Positions 45,117 to 54,737 of a stretch of DNA of 64,000 nucleotides are shown here, one piece after another. The notes beneath the pieces were generated by a model. That model was given only the letters and a program-made list of their open reading frames with translations. It searched no databases and was not told the DNA's origin. The stretch lies in the NCBI GenBank assembly GCA_029572965.1, contig JAKPQD010000331.1, positions 1 to 64,000 of the forward strand. Direction: 5' to 3'. The translations under genes were made by a program, and so were the position numbers. The DNA is from Bacteroidota bacterium. Lineage in GTDB: Bacteria; Bacteroidota; Bacteroidia; Bacteroidales; DTGW01. Every line of letters starts with the position of its first letter. Position 1 is the first letter of the stretch.

Positions 45117-45974
45117 CTAAATCTTCACCCTGTCAAAACCTTCGCCATATACGCCCATGACGCTGCTCATAGAAATAAAGGCTTGCGGGTCTTCTTCATT
45201 GGTAATACGCAATACCGCTGCTGACTCGTATTTGCGTACAACAATGAGCAATATGTCCATGTTTTGTTTAGAGTACCAGCCTTGACCTTTTATTAAAGTT
45301 ATGCCACGGCCAACTTCATCGGATACCCGTTGGGCTATTTGCTCGTGTTTCTTGCTGAAAATAAGAATTTGGTATGATTGATTGGTGCCTTCAAGAATCA
45401 GGTCTATAACATACGAGGTGATAGCCATTGTTACGTAGCCATACACTATTTTTTCAAGACTATAAAACAGAAAGTACGATGAACCAATGATAATAACATC
45501 CTGATAAAGGATTAGACGTCCTAATCGGATGTTTTTATATTTATGGATAATTAAAGCCGTTATATCTGTGCCACCTGTACTACCCCCTTGCGAAAAAACA
45601 AGTCCAACACCAGCACCTGATAATATTCCTCCTATAACAGTTGCCATAAAAGCATCTTTAACAATCGGAGCTGTAAAAAATGGCTGCAGTATAGTAAAGA
45701 AGACCGACAATCCAATAACCCCATATACCGTTTGTATTCCAAACTTTAGACCTAAAATACGGATGGATATTAGTATAAGAATGACGTTTAAAATCAGATA
45801 CGTAAGCCCTATGGGCAGTTTGATAGCGTAAAACAGCAGGGCACATAAGCCACTCAATCCGCCACCTGTTATCTGAGCAGGTATCAAAAATGCCATCCAG
45901 CCAATGGCCGTGAGTAATAGGCCAAAGGTGATGATGGCATGGGATTTTATCTTTTGTTTTAAATCTTTCGGCAT
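45117..45974 (-). CDS. YitT-family membrane protein (second of two)
   Basis: A protein of 285 residues: five or six membrane helices with GGSTGGTDITALII in the middle, then the C-terminal DUF2179 domain (GRGITLIKGQGWYSKQNMDIL). It has the same build as the gene at 20093 and probably arose by duplication. Function unknown. It converges on nadC. Confidence 0.85.
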   Translation of the reverse strand: MPKDLKQKIKSHAIITFGLLLTAIGWMAFLIPAQITGGGLSGLCALLFYAIKLPIGLTYLILNVILILISIRILGLKFGIQTVYGVIGLSVFFTILQPFFTAPIVKDAFMATVIGGILSGAGVGLVFSQGGSTGGTDITALIIHKYKNIRLGRLILYQDVIIIGSSYFLFYSLEKIVYGYVTMAITSYVIDLILEGTNQSYQILIFSKKHEQIAQRVSDEVGRGITLIKGQGWYSKQNMDILLIVVRKYESAAVLRITNEEDPQAFISMSSVMGVYGEGFDRVKI

Positions 45975-46040
45975 ACCAGTTTCAAATGAACTGGTACCAA
46001 AGATAATTTAATATGCTGGTTTTCTGCTATAAAGCTTCGA

Positions 46041-47144
46041 CTATTTAAAAAAATCAATGGTTGTTATCAAATCTTTTGAACGATCAGCCAATAATGTTGA
46101 GCTTTCAGATAACCTTTCCGAAACTACCACCGTCTCCTGGCTTGAGTTGTTAAGCTCTTGCATAGAGTTGTTTATTTGCTGTATCCCGATAAGTTGTTCG
46201 CTACAAGCAGAGGAAATTTCCTGCATAAAGGAGGAGTTGTTGTCAATGTTAGGAATCAGGTCGATGAGGAGCTGGTTTGTCTTTGAAGTTGACTCTACCA
46301 TTTGTTGTACCAATGTTTGAATCTCGTCGGCAGCAATTTTGCTTCGTTCTGCAAGCTTCCGTACCTCTGCAGCAACAACTGCAAAACCTTTACCATGTTC
46401 ACCAGCCCTGGCTGCTTCTACTGCTGCATTTAGCGCAAGAATATTTGTTTGGAATGCTATGTCATTGATAATGGTAATTCTTTGTTTTATTATCTCCATA
46501 TTCGAAAAGCTTTCAGAAGATACAGTGCTTACTTCTTTAAGTTTTTCAACAGAGGTTTTGGCTACTTTATCTGTGTTAGCTGCATTTTGGTGTGTTTGTG
46601 CCAGGTGGGCACTCATTTCTTCAACAGATGAAGAAACCATTTCTGCAGTGGCAGCTTGTTCGCTGGCAAGGCTGGCAAGGTTTTCTGCATCTGAAGTAAG
46701 CGCCTGGCTTGCTTCAGAAAGGTTTTTTGAAGTTTCGCCAATTTGGGTTACCAGGCGGCGTAAAGTGCTTTTGTGCCTGTTCAGCGCTTTTGATATATCT
46801 CCTATTTCATCTTCTTTGTCATATTTCAAATCTTCGTTTTCAATAGTCCCTTCTGCTAAAGCTTCTAATTGAGAACGTATCATTTCAAAAGGCTTGCGCA
46901 TAATATTGCGCATCATGATATAAGAAATTAGGATGGTTAAAAGTACTAATGGCGCAGCCCAAAAAGCATGGGTTAACGACGAAGTGCCAATGTAATAAGC
47001 AATACAAATAATAATTACATTTGATGCGGTAATAGAATGTGTGGCATTTAGTACAAAGGACCTTTTAAAGACAATTCGTTTTATTACAGCAAATAAAATC
47101 AAACTTGTCGTTACAATAATGATAAAAAGCGTTGTTTTGTCCAT
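46041..47144 (-). CDS. methyl-accepting chemotaxis protein (chemoreceptor)
   Basis: A protein of 367 residues. The N-terminus has three hydrophobic segments (about 5-25, 38-55, 62-85) but no large ligand-binding domain. A HAMP-like linker and a coiled-coil signalling domain follow, with the conserved tip ([17 protein letters not shown], then [16 protein letters not shown]). No other chemotaxis or flagellar gene is in the window, so it may serve a remote chemosensory array. Confidence 0.87.
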   Translation of the reverse strand: MDKTTLFIIIVTTSLILFAVIKRIVFKRSFVLNATHSITASNVIIICIAYYIGTSSLTHAFWAAPLVLLTILISYIMMRNIMRKPFEMIRSQLEALAEGTIENEDLKYDKEDEIGDISKALNRHKSTLRRLVTQIGETSKNLSEASQALTSDAENLASLASEQAATAEMVSSSVEEMSAHLAQTHQNAANTDKVAKTSVEKLKEVSTVSSESFSNMEIIKQRITIINDIAFQTNILALNAAVEAARAGEHGKGFAVVAAEVRKLAERSKIAADEIQTLVQQMVESTSKTNQLLIDLIPNIDNNSSFMQEISSACSEQLIGIQQINNSMQELNNSSQETVVVSERLSESSTLLADRSKDLITTIDFFK

Positions 47145-47265
47145 GTTCGTATAGGTATTGGTTTATAGTAGGTTCGCTAAAATTATACTAAAAAAAAATA
47201 TCTAAACAACTTTTGGTTTTATTTTAGTTCAGTAAAATGCTTAATAGCTTTATTTTATTGGCAAA

Positions 47266-47306
47266 TAAAAAGGTCATAAAAGAAATCTCCTTTATGACCT
47301 TTTTTA
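47266..47306 (-). terminator. hairpin terminator, bidirectional look
   Basis: AGGTCATAAA at 47271-47280 pairs with TTTATGACCT at 47291-47300. A-runs on the left and T-runs on the right would end minus-strand transcription of the GH97 gene and could also work the other way. Confidence 0.75.
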
Positions 47307-47323
47307 TAGTAAAAAACTAATTG

Positions 47324-49255
47324 CTATAGCTCGATAACAAATCCTCCCATTGGTTTAACCTGTAGTTTTACTTCATTGTTGTTGGTGTTTTCAGTTCTGA
47401 AATCTCTGTTTGTTTTGCCATCAGTAATAATTACAGCATCTTTTTTTTGTTTAAATCCTGAAATATCGAATTTCAGGTTCAAATCTTCTGAAGTAGAGTT
47501 AATGCCGGCAATATACCACTTATCATTTCCTTTTCTGGCTATTACTACATATTTCCCAGGGTATCCATCAATAAATTTTATATCTGACCATGAAGAAGGA
47601 AGTGTTTTGATAAAATCCTTAACAAATTCAGGTTGTTTGGCCATTCCTTCGGGAACTTCAGCATAATGTTGTATCCCGGATTGGAATAATACAGAAAGTG
47701 CCATTTCAAAAGCGTTTGAGGTATTGCGTTTTAGGTTAGGTATTTCAGAAAAACACATCGGGGTAAAATCCATTGGCCCAACAACGTTACGCGTAAATGG
47801 AAGCATAGCGCAATGTGCAGCTTGCATGTCTGCCCCTTCTTGAGTAAAAGTACAGAATTCAAACCCTTTGACCGCTTCCATTGCCACAAGGTTAGGGTAT
47901 GTACGTGACCAACCTCGGGGGACTGTGCATCCGTGCGTGTTTACCAACAACTTGTATTTTGCAGCATCCTCAATCAGGTCATGATAGTATGCTATCATCG
48001 ACTGTCCGTCTCCTCCCCAGAAATCAACTTTAACCCCTGCAATACCCATTTTGCTTATTTTTTCAAACTCTTTATTTCTTATTGCTTTGTCAAACATAAG
48101 GTTACGAGGGGTAAGCGGGGTTGTATTCCACGAACCGGCTGAGTTGTACCAAAGTATAATTTTTACATTCCTGCTGTTGGCATAAGCCACCAAATCAGCG
48201 ATTTTTTCATAACCAATTTTTTTATCCCAAAAAGCATCTATAAGGCAGTATTGCCAATGCATTTGTGATGCATAGTCGATAAAACGCTTTTGAGTGCTGT
48301 AAATAGTCGAATCGTCTTTGTATAAAACCCATGACCATGAAGCTTTCCCAGGTTTAATAAAAGTAGTGTCTTTTAAAACGCATGGTTTGCTGACATCGGT
48401 GATAAGGCTTGATTCTACTATTGTACCAAGTGTTTGCCCTACTATAATTACCCTCCATGGACTGACAAACGGGAAGGTAATTTGAGGTTTCACTGCGGCC
48501 AAGCTGTCTGTACGTTCCATAGGTTGTGGAAACTGAATGCTAAATTCGGCATCCGGCGAGGCTGTTGATAGCCTTGAACCGCAATAATTTCTGTCCACAT
48601 CAGCCTCGGAAATAAGTACCCAGTTGCCAGCAGATTTAAATAAAGCCGGAAATGCCCAACCAGCTTTATATGGAGCTTTGGTTGTTACCGGAACTTCTGT
48701 GTAATAATATTGTTCATAAGATGGTTGGTCAAAATTCCAGCCTGTGTGGGCATCTGTTTGAGGATGTAGCCAGGCCTTAGCCGATAATGGGAAGTTGAAG
48801 CCTGAGTTTTCTACAATAACTGAGTCTGATTGATTTTTATATTTATTTATTTCGTAACGAAAAGCTAATCCATCATTTGAAACTTGAAATACTACTGAAA
48901 GCATTTCTCCATCCTGGTTTTTTACGTCAATACGTTGCTTTATTGCATTGTATGAGCACTTTTCGCGTTTTTCATTTTTTAACTGATAAATGTCTTTTAC
49001 TTTTTCAACTTCAGAAGTGCCAACAATTGTAAGCCCTGTGGTAAAATCAGCTTCAGATAATTTTAAACCAAGTTTTGAAGATTCTAGCACCAGCGAATCT
49101 TTACATTGTAAGTTGTAAGTAAGGGAGCCCAAAGAATCAATGCTGATGGTCACAGCAATATTTCCATCAGGAGACTTTATGGTATAACGGTCAGACACCT
49201 TCTGACTACAGGCTAAGCTAAGCCCCAATAAACATAAGACGATAATTTTTTTCAT
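47324..49255 (-). CDS. glycoside hydrolase family 97 enzyme
   Basis: A protein of 643 residues: signal or lipoprotein leader (SLACS), an N-terminal beta domain, a TIM barrel and a C-terminal beta domain, as in GH97. GH97 covers inverting alpha-glucosidases (SusB type) and retaining alpha-galactosidases. Asp411 in the KVDFWGGDG motif sits where retaining GH97 enzymes carry their nucleophile, which suggests the retaining group; this is inferred by memory of the motif. EAVKGFEF and the following stretch supply acid residues. It is a single gene without a SusCD pair. Confidence 0.85.
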   Translation of the reverse strand: MKKIIVLCLLGLSLACSQKVSDRYTIKSPDGNIAVTISIDSLGSLTYNLQCKDSLVLESSKLGLKLSEADFTTGLTIVGTSEVEKVKDIYQLKNEKREKCSYNAIKQRIDVKNQDGEMLSVVFQVSNDGLAFRYEINKYKNQSDSVIVENSGFNFPLSAKAWLHPQTDAHTGWNFDQPSYEQYYYTEVPVTTKAPYKAGWAFPALFKSAGNWVLISEADVDRNYCGSRLSTASPDAEFSIQFPQPMERTDSLAAVKPQITFPFVSPWRVIIVGQTLGTIVESSLITDVSKPCVLKDTTFIKPGKASWSWVLYKDDSTIYSTQKRFIDYASQMHWQYCLIDAFWDKKIGYEKIADLVAYANSRNVKIILWYNSAGSWNTTPLTPRNLMFDKAIRNKEFEKISKMGIAGVKVDFWGGDGQSMIAYYHDLIEDAAKYKLLVNTHGCTVPRGWSRTYPNLVAMEAVKGFEFCTFTQEGADMQAAHCAMLPFTRNVVGPMDFTPMCFSEIPNLKRNTSNAFEMALSVLFQSGIQHYAEVPEGMAKQPEFVKDFIKTLPSSWSDIKFIDGYPGKYVVIARKGNDKWYIAGINSTSEDLNLKFDISGFKQKKDAVIITDGKTNRDFRTENTNNNEVKLQVKPMGGFVIEL

Positions 49256-49437
49256 ATTTTAAGTTGTTTGTTTGTGATAAGTTCGTTAATGCAAATATAA
49301 TTGTAAAAAATACACTTAATAAATTCTTTTTACTAAAGTTATAAAAATTTCTGCTCCAATTATTTTCAATTCATAAAGAACTCATAAAAATGAAAGCATA
49401 ATTCTTGCTATATTCGCAGAAAGAAAAATAACAGAAT

Positions 49438-51195
49438 ATGTACAGGACTAATACTTGTGGAGAGCTGAATTTAAGCCATGTTGGTAAAAATGTTACGTTG
49501 TCGGGCTGGGTACAACGGGCCCGTGACCTTGGCGGAATGACATTTGTTGATTTGCGTGACAGATACGGAATAACTCAGTTGGCTTTCAATATGGATAAAA
49601 ACGCTGAGCTTTGTCTTGAAGCGCGAAAGCTTGGACGTGAGTATGTAATTCAGGTGTCAGGTTTAGTGGCTGAAAGAGAAAGTAAAAATCTTAAAATGCC
49701 TACTGGTGAAATAGAAATCATTGTTGATTCGCTTAAAGTGCTTAATACTGCTGATGTTCCGCCTTTTACCATTGAAGATGTTTCGGATGGTGGCGATGAA
49801 CTCCGCATGAAATACAGATATTTAGATCTTCGTCGTAACCCGCTCAAGCAGAACCTTATGTTAAGGCACAGGCTGGCACAGGAAGTGCGCCGTTACCTCG
49901 ATTCTAAAAATTTTATGGAAATAGAAACCCCGGTGCTGATGAAATCTACACCCGAGGGTGCTCGTGACTTTGTTGTTCCATCCCGCATGAACCAGGGCCA
50001 GTTTTATGCATTGCCACAATCTCCGCAGACTTTGAAACAAATATTGATGGTAGCCGGCTATGACCGCTATTTTCAAATTGTAAAGTGTTTCAGAGACGAA
50101 GATTTACGTGCCGACCGTCAGCCTGAGTTTACGCAAATAGACTGCGAAATGTCATTTGTTGACCGTGATGATATCATTGAAACTATTGAGGGTTTAATGA
50201 AATATCTTTTTAAAACGGTTAAAAATATTGAATTTAAAGATGCATTTCCTCTTATGCCTTACAGCGAAGCAATGAATTTCTATGGTTGCGATAAACCTGA
50301 TTTGCGTTTTGATATGCGCTTTGTTGATATTACTTCTATTGCCAAAGGAAAAGGCTTTGGCGTATTTGATAATGCTGAGTATATTGGGGCTATTTGTGCA
50401 AAAGGTTGCTCGGAATACTCTCGTAAAGAGCTCGACGCTTTGACGGACTTTGTGAAGAAGCCACAAATTGGAGGTTCTGGACTGGTTTATGTAAAGTATG
50501 GTGCTGACGGGTCTATCAAATCTAGTGTTGATAAATTTTATACCCCTGAAGATATTACTGTATGGCTAAATGCAGCTAAAGCTGAGAAAGGCGACTTGCT
50601 GCTTATTGTCTGTGGCCCCAAAGAAAAAACACTGAAAGCACTTGGTGAATTGCGCTTGGAAATGGGTAACCGTCTTGGGTTACGCAACCCAGATGTGTTT
50701 GTCCCTTTGTGGGTCGTAGATTTCCCATTATTAGAGTGGGATGAAGAAAGTAAACGCTACTTTGCTATGCACCATCCATTTACAGCCCCTGTTGATGAAG
50801 ACGTTCCGTTGTTTGATACAGATCCGGGAAAAATCCGTGCAAAAGCCTACGACCTTGTTATCAATGGGGTTGAAATTGGCGGAGGTTCTGTTCGTATCCA
50901 TAGTAAAGATTTACAGTCGAAAATGTTTAATGCTATGGGCTATACGCAAGAAGAGGTTGATTATCAGTTTGGCTTCCTGCTGAACGCTTTTAGATATGGT
51001 GCCCCTCCTCATGCTGGTTTGGCTCTTGGCTTTGACAGGTTGACTTCTATGTTTGCCGGCCTCGATAGTATCCGCGATGTTATTGCATTCCCCAAAAACA
51101 ATGCAGGCCGTGATGTAATGCTCGACGCACCTTCGGTTATCCGTGATGAACAGTTGAAAGAGCTTGGAATTGCTGTAGTTGCAAAAAAAGAATAA
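49438..51195 (+). CDS. aspS: aspartyl-tRNA synthetase
   Basis: A protein of 585 residues. N-terminal OB-fold anticodon domain (about 1-110), then the class II core with motif 2 ([18 protein letters not shown]), the bacterial GAD insert (about 290-420) and the C-terminal motif 3 ([12 protein letters not shown]). The length and insert are those of the bacterial type, so it charges tRNA-Asp. A strong terminator follows. Confidence 0.96.
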   Translation: MYRTNTCGELNLSHVGKNVTLSGWVQRARDLGGMTFVDLRDRYGITQLAFNMDKNAELCLEARKLGREYVIQVSGLVAERESKNLKMPTGEIEIIVDSLKVLNTADVPPFTIEDVSDGGDELRMKYRYLDLRRNPLKQNLMLRHRLAQEVRRYLDSKNFMEIETPVLMKSTPEGARDFVVPSRMNQGQFYALPQSPQTLKQILMVAGYDRYFQIVKCFRDEDLRADRQPEFTQIDCEMSFVDRDDIIETIEGLMKYLFKTVKNIEFKDAFPLMPYSEAMNFYGCDKPDLRFDMRFVDITSIAKGKGFGVFDNAEYIGAICAKGCSEYSRKELDALTDFVKKPQIGGSGLVYVKYGADGSIKSSVDKFYTPEDITVWLNAAKAEKGDLLLIVCGPKEKTLKALGELRLEMGNRLGLRNPDVFVPLWVVDFPLLEWDEESKRYFAMHHPFTAPVDEDVPLFDTDPGKIRAKAYDLVINGVEIGGGSVRIHSKDLQSKMFNAMGYTQEEVDYQFGFLLNAFRYGAPPHAGLALGFDRLTSMFAGLDSIRDVIAFPKNNAGRDVMLDAPSVIRDEQLKELGIAVVAKKE

Positions 51196-51215
51196 GTGAT
51201 TTATTGTCATCTAAA

Positions 51216-51259
51216 ACAAGAAAGCCTGGTTCATTCAATTACCAGGCTTTCTTGTTTTT
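51216..51259 (+). terminator. strong hairpin terminator after aspS
   Basis: ACAAGAAAGCCTGGT at 51216-51230 pairs perfectly over 15 bases with its reverse complement at 51241-51255, followed by a T-run. Confidence 0.9.
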
Positions 51260-51528
51260 ATCATCTTATTTACTAACACTGTTATCCGGTAAAATAAAAT
51301 AGATCCTTATAAATACTAGTAATATCGTTGATTAGAAACAGATCGCCCCGTCGGGGCTTAATTTTACTACAAACAGGACGTCGCTACGCGACTAAATAAT
51401 AGCAGCGTAGCAGCGAACTGTTTGTAGAATAACCCAATACACCAAATGTTCCTAAGCTGCATAGCAGCGACCTGTTTTTTCCGGACAACAATTGATTTAC
51501 TAATTCTCAAATTAGCTCATTTCCTCAT
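51260..51528 (+). other. gene-free region between aspS and pyk
   Basis: No coding frame is visible. It holds the palindrome/repeat cluster listed separately, between AT-rich flanks; the right flank reaches the 3' end of pyk. Confidence 0.5.
51345..51478 (+). repeat. cluster of palindromic repeats (REP-like)
   Basis: GCCCCGTCGGGGC at 51345-51357 is a perfect palindrome. CTACAAACAG at 51367-51376 pairs with CTGTTTGTAG at 51418-51427, enclosing GCAGCG/CGCTACG pieces. A third copy-like GCTGCATAGCAGCGACCTG at about 51456-51474 follows. This has the look of REP-like elements found in Bacteroidota. Confidence 0.6.
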
Positions 51529-52944
51529 TTACCTTGTGTGTCTGTTCAGCAGCTTTTCTACCGGGCTGATTTCAATAAACGAAGCACCAAAGTTGCTGCC
51601 ATAGTTGCCTGCAATAACTACTACAAGGTTATCTTTCTCAAGCATCTTTTCTTCAAGGCAGTGGGAGAGCGCTTTGTGAACAAATTCATAGCTGCTGTTT
51701 GATTCTTCAATGACATCAGCAAAAACACCAAATGAAAGGCTCAATTCACGAACTGTACGTTTGTCATAGCAAAAAGCAAATATAGGTTTACGGCCTCTGT
51801 AACCTGCCATATTGCGGATAGAACGGCCTGTTTCGCTATCAGCTATGATAGCTTTGGCATTGAGGGTAATAGCCGCTTCAACGGCTGTTTTGGTGAGGTA
51901 TGCAGAGCGTTGATTGCTTAATACTACCATTGGTACATCATGGATGTCGCTACGTGATTTTTCAACTTCACAGGCAACCCTGGCCATGGTTTCTACAGCT
52001 TGTAAAGGGTATTTGCCATAAGCAGTTTCGCCACTGAGCATAATGGCATCAGTTTTACTGAAGATAGCATTGGCAATATCACTTACCTCAGCACGTGTGG
52101 GCCTTGGGTTTTCTATCATCGAGTGAAGCATTTGAGTTGCGACAATAACCGGCTTGCGGCGTGCAATACATTTGCTTACAATCATTTTCTGGATACCGGG
52201 GATTTTCTCGTAAGGAATTTCAATAGCAAGGTCGCCACGAGCTACCATAACGCCATAAACGCAATCGAGAATTTCATCAAGGTTGTCAACCCCTTCCTGG
52301 TTCTCAATCTTGGCAATGATTTTAATTTTGCTGTTGTGTTTGTCCAGTATTTCTTGGATGGCCATAACGTCGTTACGGTTACGGACAAACGAGTGTGCAA
52401 TAAAATCAATATCTTGCTCGATACAATATTTTACAAAATCACGGTCTTTGTCGCTCAACGAAGGCAGGCGGAAACTTACAGAAGGGACGTTGATACTTTT
52501 GCGCCCTTCTACTTTACCATCATTGCAAACTTCACAAACTAAGTATTCTTCATTTTTTGATTTCACACAAAGTTCAAGTGAGCCATCATCAATGAGGATA
52601 TGGCTTCCTACTGGCACGTCATGTACAAAGCCTGTATAGTTTACGTATATACATTCCGGTACAGTTTCTTTTTCAGGTTGTCCGGCAATTTTTACTACAT
52701 CGCCTGTTTTTACTGCAAACCCTTTTGATGGAGTAGTTCGGATTTCGGGGCCTTTAGTATCTACCAGGATGCCAATTTTGTCAGATACCTGGCGTACAAT
52801 GTCAATTACTTTTTGCGCTTGTTCAAATCCCTGATGGGCTGTATTAAGACGGACAACGTTCATCCCAGCCTCATAGAGCTGGCGTATAAACTCAACACTA
52901 CATCCCTTGTCGGATATGGTGGCGACAATTTTGGTTTTTTTCAT
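51529..52944 (-). CDS. pyk: pyruvate kinase
   Basis: A protein of 471 residues. Transfers phosphate from phosphoenolpyruvate to ADP. KTKIVATISDK at the start, LVDTKGPEIRT, the K/E metal site in IIAKIENQEGVDN, and MVARGDLAIEIP are present. The domain B insert and the C-terminal allosteric domain are complete. A CTAACA-rich tract lies 77 bases upstream of the start. Confidence 0.95.
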   Translation of the reverse strand: MKKTKIVATISDKGCSVEFIRQLYEAGMNVVRLNTAHQGFEQAQKVIDIVRQVSDKIGILVDTKGPEIRTTPSKGFAVKTGDVVKIAGQPEKETVPECIYVNYTGFVHDVPVGSHILIDDGSLELCVKSKNEEYLVCEVCNDGKVEGRKSINVPSVSFRLPSLSDKDRDFVKYCIEQDIDFIAHSFVRNRNDVMAIQEILDKHNSKIKIIAKIENQEGVDNLDEILDCVYGVMVARGDLAIEIPYEKIPGIQKMIVSKCIARRKPVIVATQMLHSMIENPRPTRAEVSDIANAIFSKTDAIMLSGETAYGKYPLQAVETMARVACEVEKSRSDIHDVPMVVLSNQRSAYLTKTAVEAAITLNAKAIIADSETGRSIRNMAGYRGRKPIFAFCYDKRTVRELSLSFGVFADVIEESNSSYEFVHKALSHCLEEKMLEKDNLVVVIAGNYGSNFGASFIEISPVEKLLNRHTR

Positions 52945-53020
52945 ACACTAACTAATCACTTTTTCTTTTTCAACTTTAAAAAAACTTCTTAAAACTGAAC
53001 AGAAAACTTATATTTTAAAT

Positions 53021-53040
53021 ACTAACACTAACACTAACAC
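53021..53040 (+). repeat. short ACTAAC tandem tract
   Basis: Three copies of ACTAAC plus a partial one lie in the gap between the divergent pyk and xerD genes. Role unknown. Confidence 0.5.
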
Positions 53041-53130
53041 ACTGACAATCAAGTGGTATAAAAAACACTTTCGGAAGGTGCAAAGCTATGCTGTATTACT
53101 CGATAAAAAAAATTATTTTTGAAAAAAAAG

Positions 53131-54033
53131 ATGACTTGGGAAGAAGCTAATATAAGATTTGTCAATTACCTGAAAATAGAGCGTTCATTATCAGCTAATT
53201 CTGTTGAAGCTTATGATGATGATTTGCACAAGCTTCGGCAATATTTTGAGTATATCAATGCATCAGTAGTGCCAGAGAAGGTTACAACAGGACAAATTCA
53301 GGGGTTTTTGCAATGGATCAATGATTTAGGCATGGGCGCCCGTAGCCAGGCCCGCGTTTTGTCTGGCCTGCGAATGTTTTATAAATATCTTATTTTTGAC
53401 GGAGTTATTGACAACGACCCGATGGAACTGGTTGAATCGCCCAAAATAGGCCGAAAGTTGCCTGTAGTCTTGTCTATTGAGGAGATCGATGCTCTGATAG
53501 CAGCTATTGATTTGAGCAAACCGGAAGGGAGGCGGAATAAAGCAATTATTGAAACACTTTACAGTTGCGGGCTCCGTGTTTCAGAACTGATTGAGCTGAG
53601 GTATAGCAACATTTTTTTTGATAAGGGATTTATAAAAGTACTTGGAAAAGGCAATAAAGAACGGTTGGTGCCTATTAGCAACAAAGCTGTTAAAGAAATT
53701 CAACAATATCTGCCAGACCGGAACAGTATGCTTGATGTAATGACTAAAGACAGCGAAAACATCCTTTTTTTGAACAATCGCGGGCATAAACTTTCCAGGG
53801 TGATGATTTTTACTATTATTAAGAATCTGGCAGAAAAAATAGGACTAAAAAAAAATATCAGTCCTCACACTTTTCGGCATTCATTTGCTTCGCATCTGGT
53901 TGAAGGAGGCGCTGATTTGCGAGCAGTACAAGAAATGTTGGGTCACGAAAGCATTCTTACTACTGAGATATACACACACCTCGACCGTCAGTACCTTCGT
54001 GATACCATCATTCAGTTTCACCCCAGGGGATAA
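53131..54033 (+). CDS. xerD: site-specific tyrosine recombinase XerD
   Basis: A protein of 300 residues from the ATG at 53131; a TTG four codons upstream adds only lysines. It resolves chromosome dimers at dif with XerC. The catalytic set is complete: R149, K173, H246, R249 (HTFRHSF), H272 and Tyr281 (GHESILTTEIYTHL). The N-terminal SAM-like domain is intact. The dif site is not in this window as far as I can see. Confidence 0.93.
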   Translation: MTWEEANIRFVNYLKIERSLSANSVEAYDDDLHKLRQYFEYINASVVPEKVTTGQIQGFLQWINDLGMGARSQARVLSGLRMFYKYLIFDGVIDNDPMELVESPKIGRKLPVVLSIEEIDALIAAIDLSKPEGRRNKAIIETLYSCGLRVSELIELRYSNIFFDKGFIKVLGKGNKERLVPISNKAVKEIQQYLPDRNSMLDVMTKDSENILFLNNRGHKLSRVMIFTIIKNLAEKIGLKKNISPHTFRHSFASHLVEGGADLRAVQEMLGHESILTTEIYTHLDRQYLRDTIIQFHPRG

Positions 54034-54060
54034 TTACAGCATCCATATTAAATAACTTCT

Positions 54061-54068
54061 TATCTTTG
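54061..54068 (+). promoter_or_regulatory. candidate -7 element for plsY
   Basis: TATCTTTG, 17 bases before the plsY ATG. The -33 box is not clear, so confidence is modest. Confidence 0.4.
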
Positions 54069-54084
54069 CTAAAATTTTTCAAAC

Positions 54085-54717
54085 ATGATACTTTTCGTTA
54101 GCCTGTTTTTATTGGCTTATTTATTGGGTTCTATTCCAACATCAGTATGGGTGGGCAAATGGTTTTTTGGTATTGATGTACGTCAGCATGGAAGCGGTAA
54201 TGCCGGAGCTACAAACACCATTAGAGTGCTTGGTTGGAAAGCAGGAGGGCCGGTTTTTGTAGTCGATATTGCAAAAGGCTTTGCTGCTGCATCGCTTGTC
54301 TGGGCTACAGAGCTTATGCCCAAAACAAGCCAGTTTGTCAATTTTCAGTTAATTCTTGGTTTTGCGGCATTGCTTGGTCATATATTCCCTGTTTTTGCTG
54401 GTTTTAGAGGAGGAAAGGGGGTAGCAACTCTTTTAGGTGTGGTAATAGCATTGTCCCCTCTTCCTGCAGTACTTGCATTTATGGTGTTTCTGGTAATTCT
54501 TTTTATTTTTAAATATGTATCATTGGCTTCTATGACGGCAGGTTTAAGTTATCCATTGATGCTTTGGTTTTTGTTTCCTACCTTGCCGTTGTCGTTAAAA
54601 ATAGCCGGGATTGTGATGTCGTTAGCCTTAATTGCCACGCATAAAAAAAACATTCTGCGTTTGATAAAGGGCGAGGAGTCAAAGGCTTATTTTCTTATCG
54701 GTAAAAAGAATAAATAA
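54085..54717 (+). CDS. plsY: acyl-phosphate:glycerol-3-phosphate acyltransferase PlsY
   Basis: A protein of 210 residues with five hydrophobic helices. It has the PlsY motifs GSIPTSVWVGKW, DVRQHGSGNAGATN, and FRGGKGVATLLGV near the substrate site. It makes lysophosphatidate at the inner membrane, using glycerol 3-phosphate of the type GpsA (35832) makes. It is followed by the LysM fusion gene 20 bases later. Confidence 0.92.
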   Translation: MILFVSLFLLAYLLGSIPTSVWVGKWFFGIDVRQHGSGNAGATNTIRVLGWKAGGPVFVVDIAKGFAAASLVWATELMPKTSQFVNFQLILGFAALLGHIFPVFAGFRGGKGVATLLGVVIALSPLPAVLAFMVFLVILFIFKYVSLASMTAGLSYPLMLWFLFPTLPLSLKIAGIVMSLALIATHKKNILRLIKGEESKAYFLIGKKNK

Positions 54718-54737
54718 ATCATCATTCTGGCTTTAGT

